Shown here piece after piece: positions 11,701 through 22,444 of a stretch of 64,000 bases of DNA. The notes beneath the pieces were generated by a model. The model saw only the letters and a list, made by a program, of their open reading frames with translations. It searched no databases and was not told where the DNA came from. Origin of the DNA: Paragonimus westermani (taxonomy: Eukaryota; Platyhelminthes; Trematoda; Plagiorchiida; Troglotrematidae); the NCBI GenBank assembly GCA_008508345.1, contig QNGE01000276.1, positions 146,897 to 210,896 on the forward strand, written 5' to 3'. The position numbers and the translations under genes are program-made. Position 1 is the first letter of the stretch; the number at the start of each line of letters is the position of its first letter.

Positions 11701-13179
11701 TTGAGTTTGGCCTTAAGAGTTCGCGGTGTTTCTCCTTCCTGAAAGATTGGATTTATATAGATATTTCTTGATTGTCTCTTTAAAACTGTTTTCAATAAGA
11801 ACGGTATCTAGCGCAAAATATTTTGTACACTATTGACGTTTATCTTGGCTAAGAGAATTTTCATGAACTGATTTCTTTCTGGATAGATATATGGTATTTT
11901 TGAACAATGTGACAATCAACTTTATCGTATAATCACAACGAAGTGCGCAAAACATCGTAATCTGGATTACTGCTTTATAACCTTGCGACAGAAAACATGA
12001 CTATCACAACCAAAGTTTATTCTTTGTACAAACTATTTCAATTTGCGTGTCCAAACATAAACAGGCAACTTGATCCTCTGGACAGAAACGATAAATAACT
12101 TATCAGTTTTGAGTAGCGTGTTTAAAAGTTTTCTCAGTATAATTCAACACACATTACAATCACTATCAGGAAAAAGATGTCCCCAGTGATCCCTCATTAC
12201 GTAACACAAAACTTCAAAGGTTTTTACACTCAAAATCACTCAAAATCGTTTTCAGAGCACAGCGGTTGAAGAACTAGGTATTCAATGTTTCTGATAACGG
12301 TCAGTATCCACCATGCATATAAGCCTATCTGGTATTGGTGTTGAGTGGTTACTATGTGTTATTGAGTATGTCATCTTCGGGTCAAAGTATAGTCCGACAT
12401 GTTCAAACCTTATTTCATATTTTATTTGGCATTACACATACAACCTGACCAATTCAGGTCAGTTAATACGAGGAAACAAGTGAATATATTGTGTAGATAC
12501 TGAAAAAATGTAAGGGTTAGAAGCGTGTTTTTAAACTGGAATACACCAAAAATGTCAACGAAAGTTGTTTCACCCGTTTTTCGAAATTTATGATTATCTC
12601 CTCGGCTACCGTGTTAATTTCCTACGGTTGAGCCTTCTCCACTGTATAAGGTCGTTTGAGGCAATAGTTCACGGACTGCACAAATTCATAACTAAATCGC
12701 AGCGAATGACAGTCGTTTATAGAATACGTTACTACTAGTATGGAAATTCAGTGCCCATCTAACAAAATACGCCGTAACGTTTTATGTTCGCTTCACTGAG
12801 AGAAAAAATCCATCGGTTCGACTTTTGTTCAGCGGAACCCAGTTTCTCCAAGTAAGCTTCACTAAGTTGAACCGTCTTCGTTGCTTGTACGGTTGCCATG
12901 TGCAACAACAATCTGTCGACTGTAGTGGAACTTTTGAATGAACTGAGATTGGGTTGGACGGAAATTAATGAGGGAAGATGGGTGTATGACATACAGAAAC
13001 CGCTTACATGACGTGTACCTTCTCTTATGCTCGTAGTTAACTGAGTTTTGTTTTCTAACAAACCTACAAGTTGAGTTAGCTTAATATCAGGATTCTGATG
13101 GTTGGGAACAGTGGTGGTGTTGTGTGTAGCTCGGATTGATGGTTTTGGTATTCATATGTTCGCCGAGCTTGGCATTTAG
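8746..13179. other. no recognisable gene
   Basis: Only short open frames occur, for example 9001-9289 (-), 11224-11418 (+), 11403-11669 (-) and 12759-13061 (-), and none shows a domain I recognise. 8746-9290 lies upstream of PLE-1 in minus sense and could include its N-terminal region, but no motif supports this. Short AT dinucleotide runs occur, for example near 10210. Confidence 0.4.
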
Positions 13180-13227
13180 GTTGCAAACGTTTCATCACCT
13201 GGCGAGGTGACATCATCAGTGCGTAAG
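13180..13227 (-). ncRNA. hammerhead-like motif, likely in Penelope-like pseudo-LTR
   Basis: Read on the minus strand: GCA, then CUGAUGA, then one extra U, a helix GUCACC/GGUGAU with a six-base loop, then GAAA, CGUU, UGC. CUGANGA and GAAA are the hammerhead core. The helix is stem II, closed by a G-U pair with one unpaired base beside it. AACGUU is self-complementary, so stem III would form between two RNA copies. GUU fits the cleavage rule and GCA/UGC gives a short stem I. Known biology: Penelope-like elements encode such minimal hammerheads in their terminal repeats. It sits about 1 kb downstream, in the same sense, of the endonuclease of PLE-2, which fits a 3' pseudo-LTR. Activity is uncertain. 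Confidence 0.5.
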
Positions 13228-13239
13228 TATTTCAGGAAG

Positions 13240-14230
13240 TTAGCATTTCTCTGCTCTTTTTCTCAAAAGTTCATGTTTACCTATATATTGGATATATTCT
13301 TATACATATATGTATGTATACATATGACTGGTTCACAAAGTCTTATTTGGTTACTGCTTGCAAAGATGAATTAACACACGCCTCTGTTGCGAACCGTAAG
13401 GATGTAATCGGACTGATAGGATCAGTTAGATGTGAGAAACATTATTCTCAAATCAATTCATATTGTGCACGTTGGGCAGATCAAATAGCCTGGGTGATAA
13501 TCTGTTCAACTCAATGGTTCTGCCTATCGATGTCAAGTGTTTCTCTAAGTGTTATGTGTTGTCTGTCGACCTTAACAAATATCGATTTGTTAGCCATTCC
13601 CATCATTGATTTTGTTGATAGAGTTGGTTCTATTGGGTTATTCGATTTACCCAGTTCTGTTCCGAAACGTCTGCTGGTTTCCATTTCGTATTCGGTTAAT
13701 GGGTGTGCCTACAGTTTATGATTAAGGCGTGTGCCTTGTACCCTCAGATCAGATGAGCATGTTCTCCAGAAAGTGATCCAGCGGTTGGTAACATGTAGAC
13801 ACATAATCCCGTGGCACTTTATTCTTGGCAGAGTTAGCCGGACACATTTGATTACAGTACAGATAATCACATCGCGTATGCACTAATTGAATTCTTTGTC
13901 ATTCTTGAACGATAGTCGAAAGTTCGATTGACGCGATGAAACATTTGTCGACTGAGCAGTCCGTTAGGTAGATCATGCTGGGAAACACAATCCCGTTTGA
14001 GTTAGAACATGGCGTGAATCGTTCTGACCCTATACTCTGGTCTGACTGATTCTCACACTAGCCCTCTATAAAACCACCTACTGTGATAAGACAGAAAACG
14101 GAAACAACAGATGAAGAAAACAGGTGAAACTGGCAAAAAAATATGAAAGATGAATGTGGTAACAAAAAGCTGCATCTTTAACATCGCAGTTAGCTTTCCG
14201 TGTCGCACTTTCAAACTATTCGCTGATAGG
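13240..14230. other. region between PLE-2 and its hammerhead-like motif
   Basis: It contains an imperfect AT/TATG run at 13281-13325, then a plus-strand open frame of 135 codons at 13314-13721 that I cannot assign. GAAACGTC, a typical hammerhead 3' half, occurs on the plus strand near 13668, but no CUGANGA partner lies upstream. The stretch is best read as untranslated or pseudo-LTR sequence of the Penelope-like element. Confidence 0.35.
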
Positions 14231-15135
14231 TCAAACTAAATCATACTCAGGTCGAATACCGCTGGAAGAGCACGTTCGAGGATTTCTACAACTGGAGTTC
14301 ACTACCATGGAGTGAAAAATTGATATACTACGTTGCTTACAGAAGATGGGATGCATCCATGAGAAGGGCCTGTGCAAGGTGTAGTAATCGACAGCGTTCG
14401 CTCGGCACACAAAAGTTGTTGCACACTCAGCTGACGGTTTCACGTTGACTGCGTAATCAACCAGACATTCTGGCTTGTCGAGCGTTTGACCCACTTGCGA
14501 AGAGGTTCACTCATTGTGTGACGTAATCATCTGCCAGTTTTGTCGATGTAGGTGGTGTATCACCCCCATGTGAATTGATGTACACAATTTGACTTGGTTT
14601 GAAGTGACGGCGGCAGGATCCGAGTTGCGGTGTAGACGCCGACAGTTGCGGATGAGTTATAGGTGCACTCCAACTCAAAACTTAGCAGTCTGATGTGCGT
14701 ATTGCCTGTTATCACTTTTGAGGGGCAGCTGCTGGGTGCGTCAAACGGTATCTCAAGTGTACCACGAAGTCTTGTATACTTCATCTGAAAATTGTCGAAA
14801 TAACGATCACCTATGTGGTTGCGCCACAGCATCACGGGTTTTGACTTCAAATTATCGTGATCACATAGTTCGCGAGCTCTGTAAAATGATGTCATCATGG
14901 CGCTCATATCAGAGTGAACCAAAATAAAACTGTTAAAATGCAAACAATGACCGGTCCAAGTGTTCTCATGGTAAGTTGATTTTGATATGCAGATGGATAA
15001 CAGTAGTATGCGCTCGTGAAGACGTGGCGAAATATTAGCGGACACGTCGTGCAAATCTAGGTTGTTAAGTATCTCTGTCAAGTTTATATCGGAGAAACTT
15101 ACACAGAGATGTACTTTTTTAAGTAAGCTGTTCAT
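14231..15135 (-). pseudogene. Penelope-like element C-terminus: RT thumb plus GIY-YIG endonuclease (PLE-2)
   Basis: The longest open frame of the window (minus, 15135 to 14563, 191 codons) reads through the end of a Penelope-like polyprotein. Near residue 28 is LDLHDVSA, the post-palm L-D-V block. Near 54-70 come STYHENTWTGHCLHFNSF and FYRARELC, the conserved K-x-TWTGxYLHF and thumb motifs. Near 106 is IGDRYFDNF, then VYTATRILPP and CVHQFTWG, the linker into the nuclease. After a TGA the same frame continues TTYIDKTGR, then a second stop, then MSEPLRKWVKRSTSQN, the YIG-x-T-x-R motif and downstream helix of GIY-YIG nucleases. The frame then shifts to 14494-14231, with LVDYAVNVKP and PIFCKQRS matching the element's terminal region. 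Known role: reverse transcription and nicking. Stops and a frameshift make it a pseudogene, but younger-looking than PLE-1. Confidence 0.88.
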
Positions 15136-16607
15136 TCTATACCTTGGAAGTAATAAACAAAAGGCAAGTTAACTTTCACCTGGCTTCGTACCTCAGCTTA
15201 CCGAGTTGAGAAATGTTGTCTGTCGCTAGTTGAAATCGAGCCGGAGCCCTGAATTTTCAAATTTGGATCTCATTTAAAATCATAGATCTGCCAGACTACT
15301 CAGTGGTGACGAAATTTTACCCTGGTATTTTCGGCAGATGAAGTGATTAACCACCTTGTGCATAAAAATGAGGGTAACTGAGTAACACCTGACTGAATGA
15401 TATACGTTTAATTGTCACGTGAGTAACCGTTGCAGTGCCGTTGAGTGCTGATTCGAACTAGGCAGCTCGCTTGAAGACGTGGAATACCAAATGGAAAATG
15501 CTATACTCAGAGAAAACCTGTGACGCCTGACTCAGCGTTGGTTGATTAGAGCAGGGTTTACAATAGCTAAATAATATGTCGATCAAGGAATAAATTATGG
15601 TACCTGACATTTCCGTACATTCATTGGGTATCTTTAGATCACGCGGAGCGCGTGTTTTCCCAACCAAACTGACTATTCAAGTATTTTAGGTTAAATGTCG
15701 TAATCCTATAATCTCTTTTGTCTGTTACTCAACCACAATGTCCCGAAAACAATACCACACAAACGTCGTAATGTCGTCTAATGATCTCGAAGCAGGTGGA
15801 GCTCTGCACAATTTTTGTCAGTGCCCATCACATTAACTAAAAGATTTTGGAGACACTTTTGCACAGAATAGATTTTCTTAAGGTGGCTGAACGCATACCA
15901 TTAGTTAGTGCGGAATCCGGTGTAAAATTAGTCCACCGAATGTTTTCAGGAACAGAGCATTCCATGTGGTTCAGATCGGAATAGGCTACAGGATGGTCGC
16001 AGGCGTTAATATGATAGTTTGAAGTCACCAACTCCAAGATAGGTTGTTATTTCACTGGTTAAACGTTGGGATCATCGACGGGACTACACACAATGTATCT
16101 GTTTTGAGAAGCGAAAGAAATGTGTTCGGTCGACTACACGCTGATAATTACTTGGATGTCGCAATCGCCACCCTTAAAGTTACAGACGAATTCTACAGTC
16201 GTGGATTCAGGTACTCGGATCACATGACACGATCTGAAGAGTCACATATGGGGTTCCATTTAAAGTCGTTACTCAACGAAAAACACACACCTTACAAGCG
16301 TTTTATTGCTCGTCTGCTGCATTGCTGGATCCTCCAGTATTTCTTGTGTTACCAACTATAGTGTTATTCATCGGTGTATACGAAAGTGCACTGCAGTTGA
16401 CTTACCAATAACACATGGTTAGATAGTTGTTGATGCGTCTTGGAGTCCTCCCTAACAGTTTTACGTGAGTTCTTACTTCTACTGAGGGAGGATTCTGTTA
16501 TCTTTGCATGCATGCATACGTATCTCCAAGGTTAACTGATAGAATTCTTTACACATGAATTATTGCAGTGGAGATCAACGATCAGAGTATGCTACTGGCA
16601 AGTAGTC
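15136..16607. other. no recognisable gene
   Basis: The palm part of the PLE-2 reverse transcriptase should lie just above 15135 in minus sense, but I find no YGLPK or YxDD motif there, so the copy seems truncated. Open frames at 15458-15667 (-), 15837-16037 (-) and 16044-16361 (+) are unassigned. Confidence 0.4.
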
Positions 16608-16705
16608 AGAAGGTATTTAGGTATTACAGTGACCAAGGGAAAAGACAACAAAGAACATTGGAGTGCTCTCCGATGAGAAATGGCGTTTTTCATGTATGAG
16701 CGTTG
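16608..16705 (+). repeat. dispersed repeat C, copy 1
   Basis: About 95 bases are shared, same strand, with 33921-34015. The core is AACATTGGAGTGC followed by a CTC-(6-8)-AGAAA block and GTTTT. Upstream parts correspond as well (GTAT, CAGTAACC/CAGTGACC, GGGAAAA). The two copies differ at many single bases, so both are old. Ends are unclear. No coding or Pol III box is visible and the family is unnamed. Confidence 0.6.
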
Positions 16706-17883
16706 CACCGGCAACCGTGACGTCCCGGGATTATTGTTATGTGCAAATGTGTTCGTGTTTGAAGCAATATTGAAGCATATGCCGATCTTCGTACCGTCCG
16801 CCTTCCTGGCTCGCGATTATATATTTATTCAAAAGTTTGTTTACGTACTAAGTCTATTCAGCTGTACATCATTTATCTGTAAATCTTATCTCGAATCGAC
16901 CATCCACTCAGAACACCAACTAATATTTGTTGAAGTAATTGGCAGTGCAATCTATGATCAAATGACCAGCGGGCTAATCACATACGAAACGTAGACGTAA
17001 CTAACCTGTGGTGACAAGTGAAAAAGCTGAGGCTACCGCATTACGGCCGATACGCTCAACCTTCTCTTCCCGTCATGCTGATGTGAGCCAGTTGAATGAG
17101 TTTCGTACATTCACGCAGTTTTTGTTCTTTGTCAACCTAACTTATCGATCGGTTTATGCGAAGGGTTCGAGCGTTTGACGGTCACTGAGTGCATCTGATT
17201 GCTGGTTCGATCGACTGTTGCGCGGCAAAATAAGGCCATGTTTTACCTGTCCGCTTTTGCTTGTTCTTGTTTCCCCAATGAAGAGGAACAACCAAGCAAG
17301 ACCAGTTGGCTTGAAGTCACTTCGATTCACATCAAACCGGTAATCAGTTGGCTAAAATTGTCAGTTCGGTACACTTGCTTTGTTTTGGCAAGTTTCCGAT
17401 TATTTTCACTGCATTTCACAAATCTAATTATTCAGTGAGGATTATTTGACAAACGTAATGCTGCAGCGCCTCAGACCTTCATTCATCAATAAGTTCACTG
17501 ACGATCTCACATTCTGCTCTGATCACTCTCTTCAATCACTTGATACGTTCTTCCGACGTACGTTGAGCTACACGTGTACGACCAACGACACAGAATGTCA
17601 CAACAAAACCAAGTCGCTGGAGAAGTGGTATCATTGTATAACAGGCAGTTTCGTTCGTAATTATTATGGTGCGTACATTCGGGAAGCAAATGGCAGGTCT
17701 CGACGACAGGTGAACGAGGGATCGGAAGGGACTATCGGAACAGTGTGTACGCCTCATGGGGCAGATGTCACCAGGGCGAATGATAATGCGCTGCTACACA
17801 ATGTGTGTGATCCACGAAAATATGTGTACTCGTTCGTGGTCCTATGTTTTCAAACGAGCTGTAGGAGATATCATGCAATATAG
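16706..17883. other. no recognised gene; unassigned open frames
   Basis: Plus-strand open frames at 16680-16994 and 17446-17883 (104 and 145 codons) show no family I recognise. The second abuts the gag-like frame that begins at 17884 and shares its reading frame across one TAG at 17881. Its composition is less GC-rich and its translation does not look like a continuation. Confidence 0.35.
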
Positions 17884-18198
17884 AACTTCGTGCTGACATT
17901 CCTGGAGGACGTCGAGGGCGTGCCCGAAGTGTTCCGCGTCAAGACCGACCATGGGAAGCTGGCTGTCATACGGACGATACTAAAGAGCACAGAGAGGGCG
18001 GTGCTAGATATGGCGCGAATGGGCCCTGCAAAGGATGCTCTGGTGGCTGCGTTTGACAGCCTGGTCGACCGCCCGAAGGTCACGCGGCGGATCAAGGCAA
18101 TCAGACTTGGAAAAGTATCTGAGCCATCTGGGATTGCCGCTCATCTGCAAGGAAATGTGAGCAGGGCACTACCAAAGTTAGATCAAGAATCACGATGA
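17884..18198 (+). pseudogene. gag-like open frame, probable LTR-retrotransposon fragment
   Basis: This open frame of about 104 codons stands out by higher GC, strong codon structure and a natural-looking amphipathic helical protein. Segments include LTFLEDVEGVPEVF, GKLAVIRTILKSTERAVLD, GPAKDALVAAFDSLVDRP, and RIKAIRLG followed by LQGNVSRALPKLDQESR. The order (short domain with FLEDVE, helices with L-x-x-x-A-x-x-x-D, A-x-x-x-F-D-x-x-x-D-R, then R-x-x-x-L-x-x-x-x-x-E-P) resembles the capsid part of Ty3/Gypsy-type gag proteins, which assemble the particle that packages element RNA. It starts right after a stop and ends at TGA 18196 with no nucleocapsid finger, protease or LTR nearby. A conserved host exon is the main alternative. 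Confidence 0.45.
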
Positions 18199-21100
18199 CG
18201 CTCAAGTGCGCTACGTACATCGCATTCCTACCGAACGAAACTCGTATGAGGTGTTCGCTTTCTAAGTAGTATGACGATGGATCTTTCGGAGCAAATTAAT
18301 TTCATCGTCTGACTGACTGTTTTCCGAATATTGTTTCCCGATATTACTGGTTCAAAATGCAAAAATGACGAAGTAACTTGGCACAGCACTAGTGGAAAGA
18401 CCAATCATATAACTTCCGGATTTGTTGCATCTCGAACCTGTAATGTTCATATAGTAGTTTATGACATTGATACATATCAGCGGAGCATGATCAGACTGTT
18501 TCGGAAAAGATAAATCGTTAAGCTATATTGTCTCTCATACCTATGTACTACTTCTTCAAAAGTTTCATATTTAACGGATTTGAAAGTGTAGCACTTTTTC
18601 AGTTCTGTGATTGAGGTGAGTCAGAGACGGGGATGCATTGTTCGAATGTTGGTTTACATACAAGCCTACAAACTAGTTTTCTAACAATAAATTGACAACA
18701 TTCATTGTAATGCACAGCACTCAGCATCTCTTCCCTATTTATGAGTTCTTGAAACCAGCAGCCCATTTCAACCAGATATCATTCCGGGAGTATGCACTGA
18801 ATAACGGATGATCAATGTAGAATGATGACGGACAAACAAAAACCGCTACTTTTAACACACTACTCACATGTAGATGTTCTCAACCATTAACTTCATCAAG
18901 TCCTCCTTGATATGCATGGTTGTAATACCACTTGAATAGATTGCTTACAGTTGCCAGTCAGCAAAGAAAACTGAGCACGACTCGAGCAAATTTGTGACCG
19001 AACCTTTGCATAAGATAATTTGGTCACGGTTAGTGTGCAATCACCGATGCAATAGTCCAAATGGTTGTCTTGTCGGCCGTGGTAAGAATATACACTACTA
19101 ATAATCTTTAGCAATGGGAAAACTCGATTCTAGTGCTTCGTTTCGCACGGGGTAGACTGAAACTCTATAGGGCTGCGATAACTGCCGTCAGCTGTGGACC
19201 GCATTCATTACATTAATAATTCCACTCCCATCAATCAATTCTATGTATATGTTTAATCATGACAACCGTATAAATTTTATTGAGGAGTTTGGCTTTTACA
19301 CTTTTTCGGGGGGCAAATAAGATAACTTTTGTCCAGAAACGTTGTTTTAGTTGTTTGTCTTGTGGAGCGTCTCATTGGGGAACGATTCATATAGGAGGTC
19401 CGTCTTTATTTCCTAATCCTTCCCTACATATAAGGCTGACATATGGCGCACATCCATTTTATATCATCCCTTATAGATGTTGTAGATAAAACTGCCAACA
19501 GTGTACAGTATCAAACGACATGCAATGAAACAAAAACGAATTGTCGTGTCCAAATAGGATTCAACCAATTTGGTCACTGATCACTGTGTGCCTAACGACA
19601 ACTCTATACAAAAACTTGTACTACTTGTATCCCAGAATCTGAATGCACATCTAATCGTTCCATTTTGACGGCGTAGTGCTCAAGTGAGTATACGCTCAAA
19701 CATCATCCACTAATGGTTTCAAACTTCTTTCTTGAAGAAAGATCGAAACGTAGTACCAATAAGCTTTGAACTAAAAGAACGCAATAGGTTTTGGAAGCAA
19801 ACATTATATCCGGAAATATGGTAAGTAATAGTGTAGTCTGGGACCAACGGGACCAATGTGTGAACTGCCGAGCTTAGTGTAGAGAACAGCGAATGTGACA
19901 GTGTAGCTAAGAAAGCTGAGTACTTCTGAGGTCGTCCAGTTACTACGTGTAAGACTGTCGGCGATGGCTTGCGTTCACATGAGTGATGACCTTGGTGTGA
20001 TGAGCCTCACACGAGAAAAAGACACTCGCGTGTCACATCGGTGATGACGATTGATGAGGCCTAATAAATGCGTGTATGTAGGGCGCGGGAAGAAGAAGAG
20101 GTTAGATTTTCCTGATTCGATTAGCTGGGTGTTTTATTTCACAGCGAGACGATCGAAGTGTGTCATATGGGTGATGACAGTGGCTCAACGTAAGGAGAAT
20201 CACTATGCCTCCTTCCGAACCCCTGCGCTCTTAATGTTGTGAGCCAAGAAAGCGAATGGTGCAGGGATTAATTCTTCAGAAAACCGATACATGAGTTAAC
20301 CGCTTCAATATGATAACAGTCAGCTCCACTCATCTGGGTACGGCAATGATCTCAAGAATTCACGTTTCCAGCGTACACCAGTGCTCTGTACTTATTTGTG
20401 TTCCAAACCAATTTATATCTTGCTGCAGTTCAGTGTTTCTTCTTGTATTTTCCCCGCGGCTAATCCAATATCAGAATCCACGCCCCAGCTCCATCGCTGA
20501 ATGGTGATGGTGTGGGTGGTACAGTGTGATCGCTCGTTCTCACTGCACTATAATGCGGAAACCATAGAAGGTGCAAGATGTACAAACACAATCAAGATAA
20601 AGCTTTTGTGGTGGGCAAGAAAATGTGCGCTTGAGGAGACTTCCGCTGAACGGGTTTTCTGGCGAGCTCTTCGGGGATTTATTAGACGTTTTACAGTGTT
20701 CCGAAGTATTTGAAATGCAAACAAACGTACGGAGAGCGAGCAATCTGGAATACTGTATAACTTACCCGGGATGGAAGTTGAACTCGTGCAATATTTTGGA
20801 CAGTTTGCTAGTATTCACGCGTTCCGTTTCAGTGGATTTACAATGAAATTGTTGGAGCTGGATGTAAAAATCGAAATATCGGTTAGTGCAAAAAACCCTA
20901 TCCGTAAATGAATAAACCAGAACGCTCAAGAAAATTACACGACGTCTAAACTGACAAGTATCTTCAGGCAGGTCTTGTGGATGGAAATCTATTAGAAAAA
21001 GATGTAGCAGATAACGCAGGTTTGGTGTCGGTAGTGTTATGCGCCTAATCGTTTGGTGGGAGATGCTGTTGGCTTGGAGATATCCATGGTTTGCAAAACA

Positions 21101-22389
21101 CTGTGAATGACATCTTGTGAACGTGTGCAAACAACTTGGTGTGGCCTAGCATACCGTCCGATGTAATGTTGCTAAAGCAAATGAGTGATGAGGATCGAAA
21201 GTAACTCTGCGCTAATGAGCAAACATGATAAACCGTGATGCGAGGACACTGATATTACTCGTGTTTTCTTTGAATTACCAACTTCATGTCACGCTTACTA
21301 CGTCGCAGGGTCTGATACCGTCTGAGATATACCGTGGCAGGTAAATGCACCCGTAAGAATGAGCGACACAGATTGTGTCTGTGTCCGTCCTGATAATTGC
21401 GGATTTCTTAGTGGAAGTGAGATGAGCAGAAAGTTGGCACGCCCGATGAATTTTCCTTGTCAGAAGCCTGATGCAAGTATTGAAGTGTCTGATCTCGTAA
21501 GAGAATAACCTATTGACGAGTAGTGCAAAAATTGTTTGAGACGTGAAGAATTTTACTCCGAGGCAAACGCCGTGCTGTCCACGACTGTATGAGCGACACC
21601 GTTGGACATGGCTAAGAAAGCCAGAGTCGCCAGATTTATCGGTTCGTGGATATCAAACTAAGCCTGAAGCCGAGTCGATACGTCGACCTCACTTTGGCGA
21701 GAAGAATCGGGGTCAATATAGGTCACTAGGGCCGCGTTGGTCACCCAGTACCCTGCTGGAGTAGATTATGCTATCGGACTGTGTTGGGTGAGTGTATGAA
21801 GAGACCAACACGAATCGAAACGATGAACTTTTCGGCATAGGCACTAAATAACCATACGGCTATATACTGTTGACGGCGTACAAAAGAAACGATTTCGAAT
21901 AGAACAAAATTTGCAGCTGGACAACGATGCAGATGAGGAGGGAAACGGAAGCAAGTGGAGACTACCAGCAGTCTACCGAAACGACTAGGCGGGAAGGGTT
22001 GATTTTGTCTGATGGTGCTGAAATTGTGTGCTTGGCCAGACACAGAGGTTGAATGTGCATTCATCGCTAGACGCGTGGTCGTCATCTGGGATAACCGGAT
22101 GGGTAAGGATTATAAAGCAGCTCATTGCTGCCAGAATATCTCATTCAAACAAATTCTTCCACGCAACGTGCAGTTTTGCGTGAAGTCGTTCTGTTGAAGG
22201 CAAACTTGCGGATACTCAGATACTCATGTTCTCCAAAGGAACAGTTATTCTTCTGAATAAAATGATAAGACAACCACGATAGTGGCCGATTTACTTTTAC
22301 TGAGTTATCCACTTCCATTTGCCCGTCTTAACAGCCACTGACAGCCTGGCCACATTGGATCAATAGGTTCTTGTATAATGATGGACGAA
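18199..22389. other. no recognisable gene
   Basis: Nothing assignable. Open frames up to about 122 codons occur (for example 20762-21130, minus) without domains. A six-pair inverted motif lies near 19733. The GTGATGA-rich sequence at 19980-20180 has loosely repeated phrases but no regular period. Confidence 0.35.
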
Positions 22390-22391
22390 CA

Positions 22392-22444
22392 GGTCACACA
22401 GGTGACATCATGTCGCATTTATGTGGACCTCGTCCTGTGTGACA
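22392..22444. other. 10-base inverted repeat
   Basis: GTCACACAGG near 22393 is perfectly complementary to CCTGTGTGAC near 22433-22442, separated by about 30 bases. It could form a hairpin, but nothing else around it suggests a terminator, transposon end or RNA gene. Confidence 0.35.

Noticed and set aside
13660..13680. GAAACGTCTGCTGG on the plus strand as a second hammerhead
   Set aside because: No CUGANGA with a complementary stem II lies upstream. The 8-mer alone is expected about twice by chance. Similar lone GAAACGTC sites near 29380, 39100 and 56870 (minus) were rejected for the same reason.
19980..20180. GTGATGA-rich sequence as a minisatellite
   Set aside because: Similar phrases recur but with no fixed period or aligned units.
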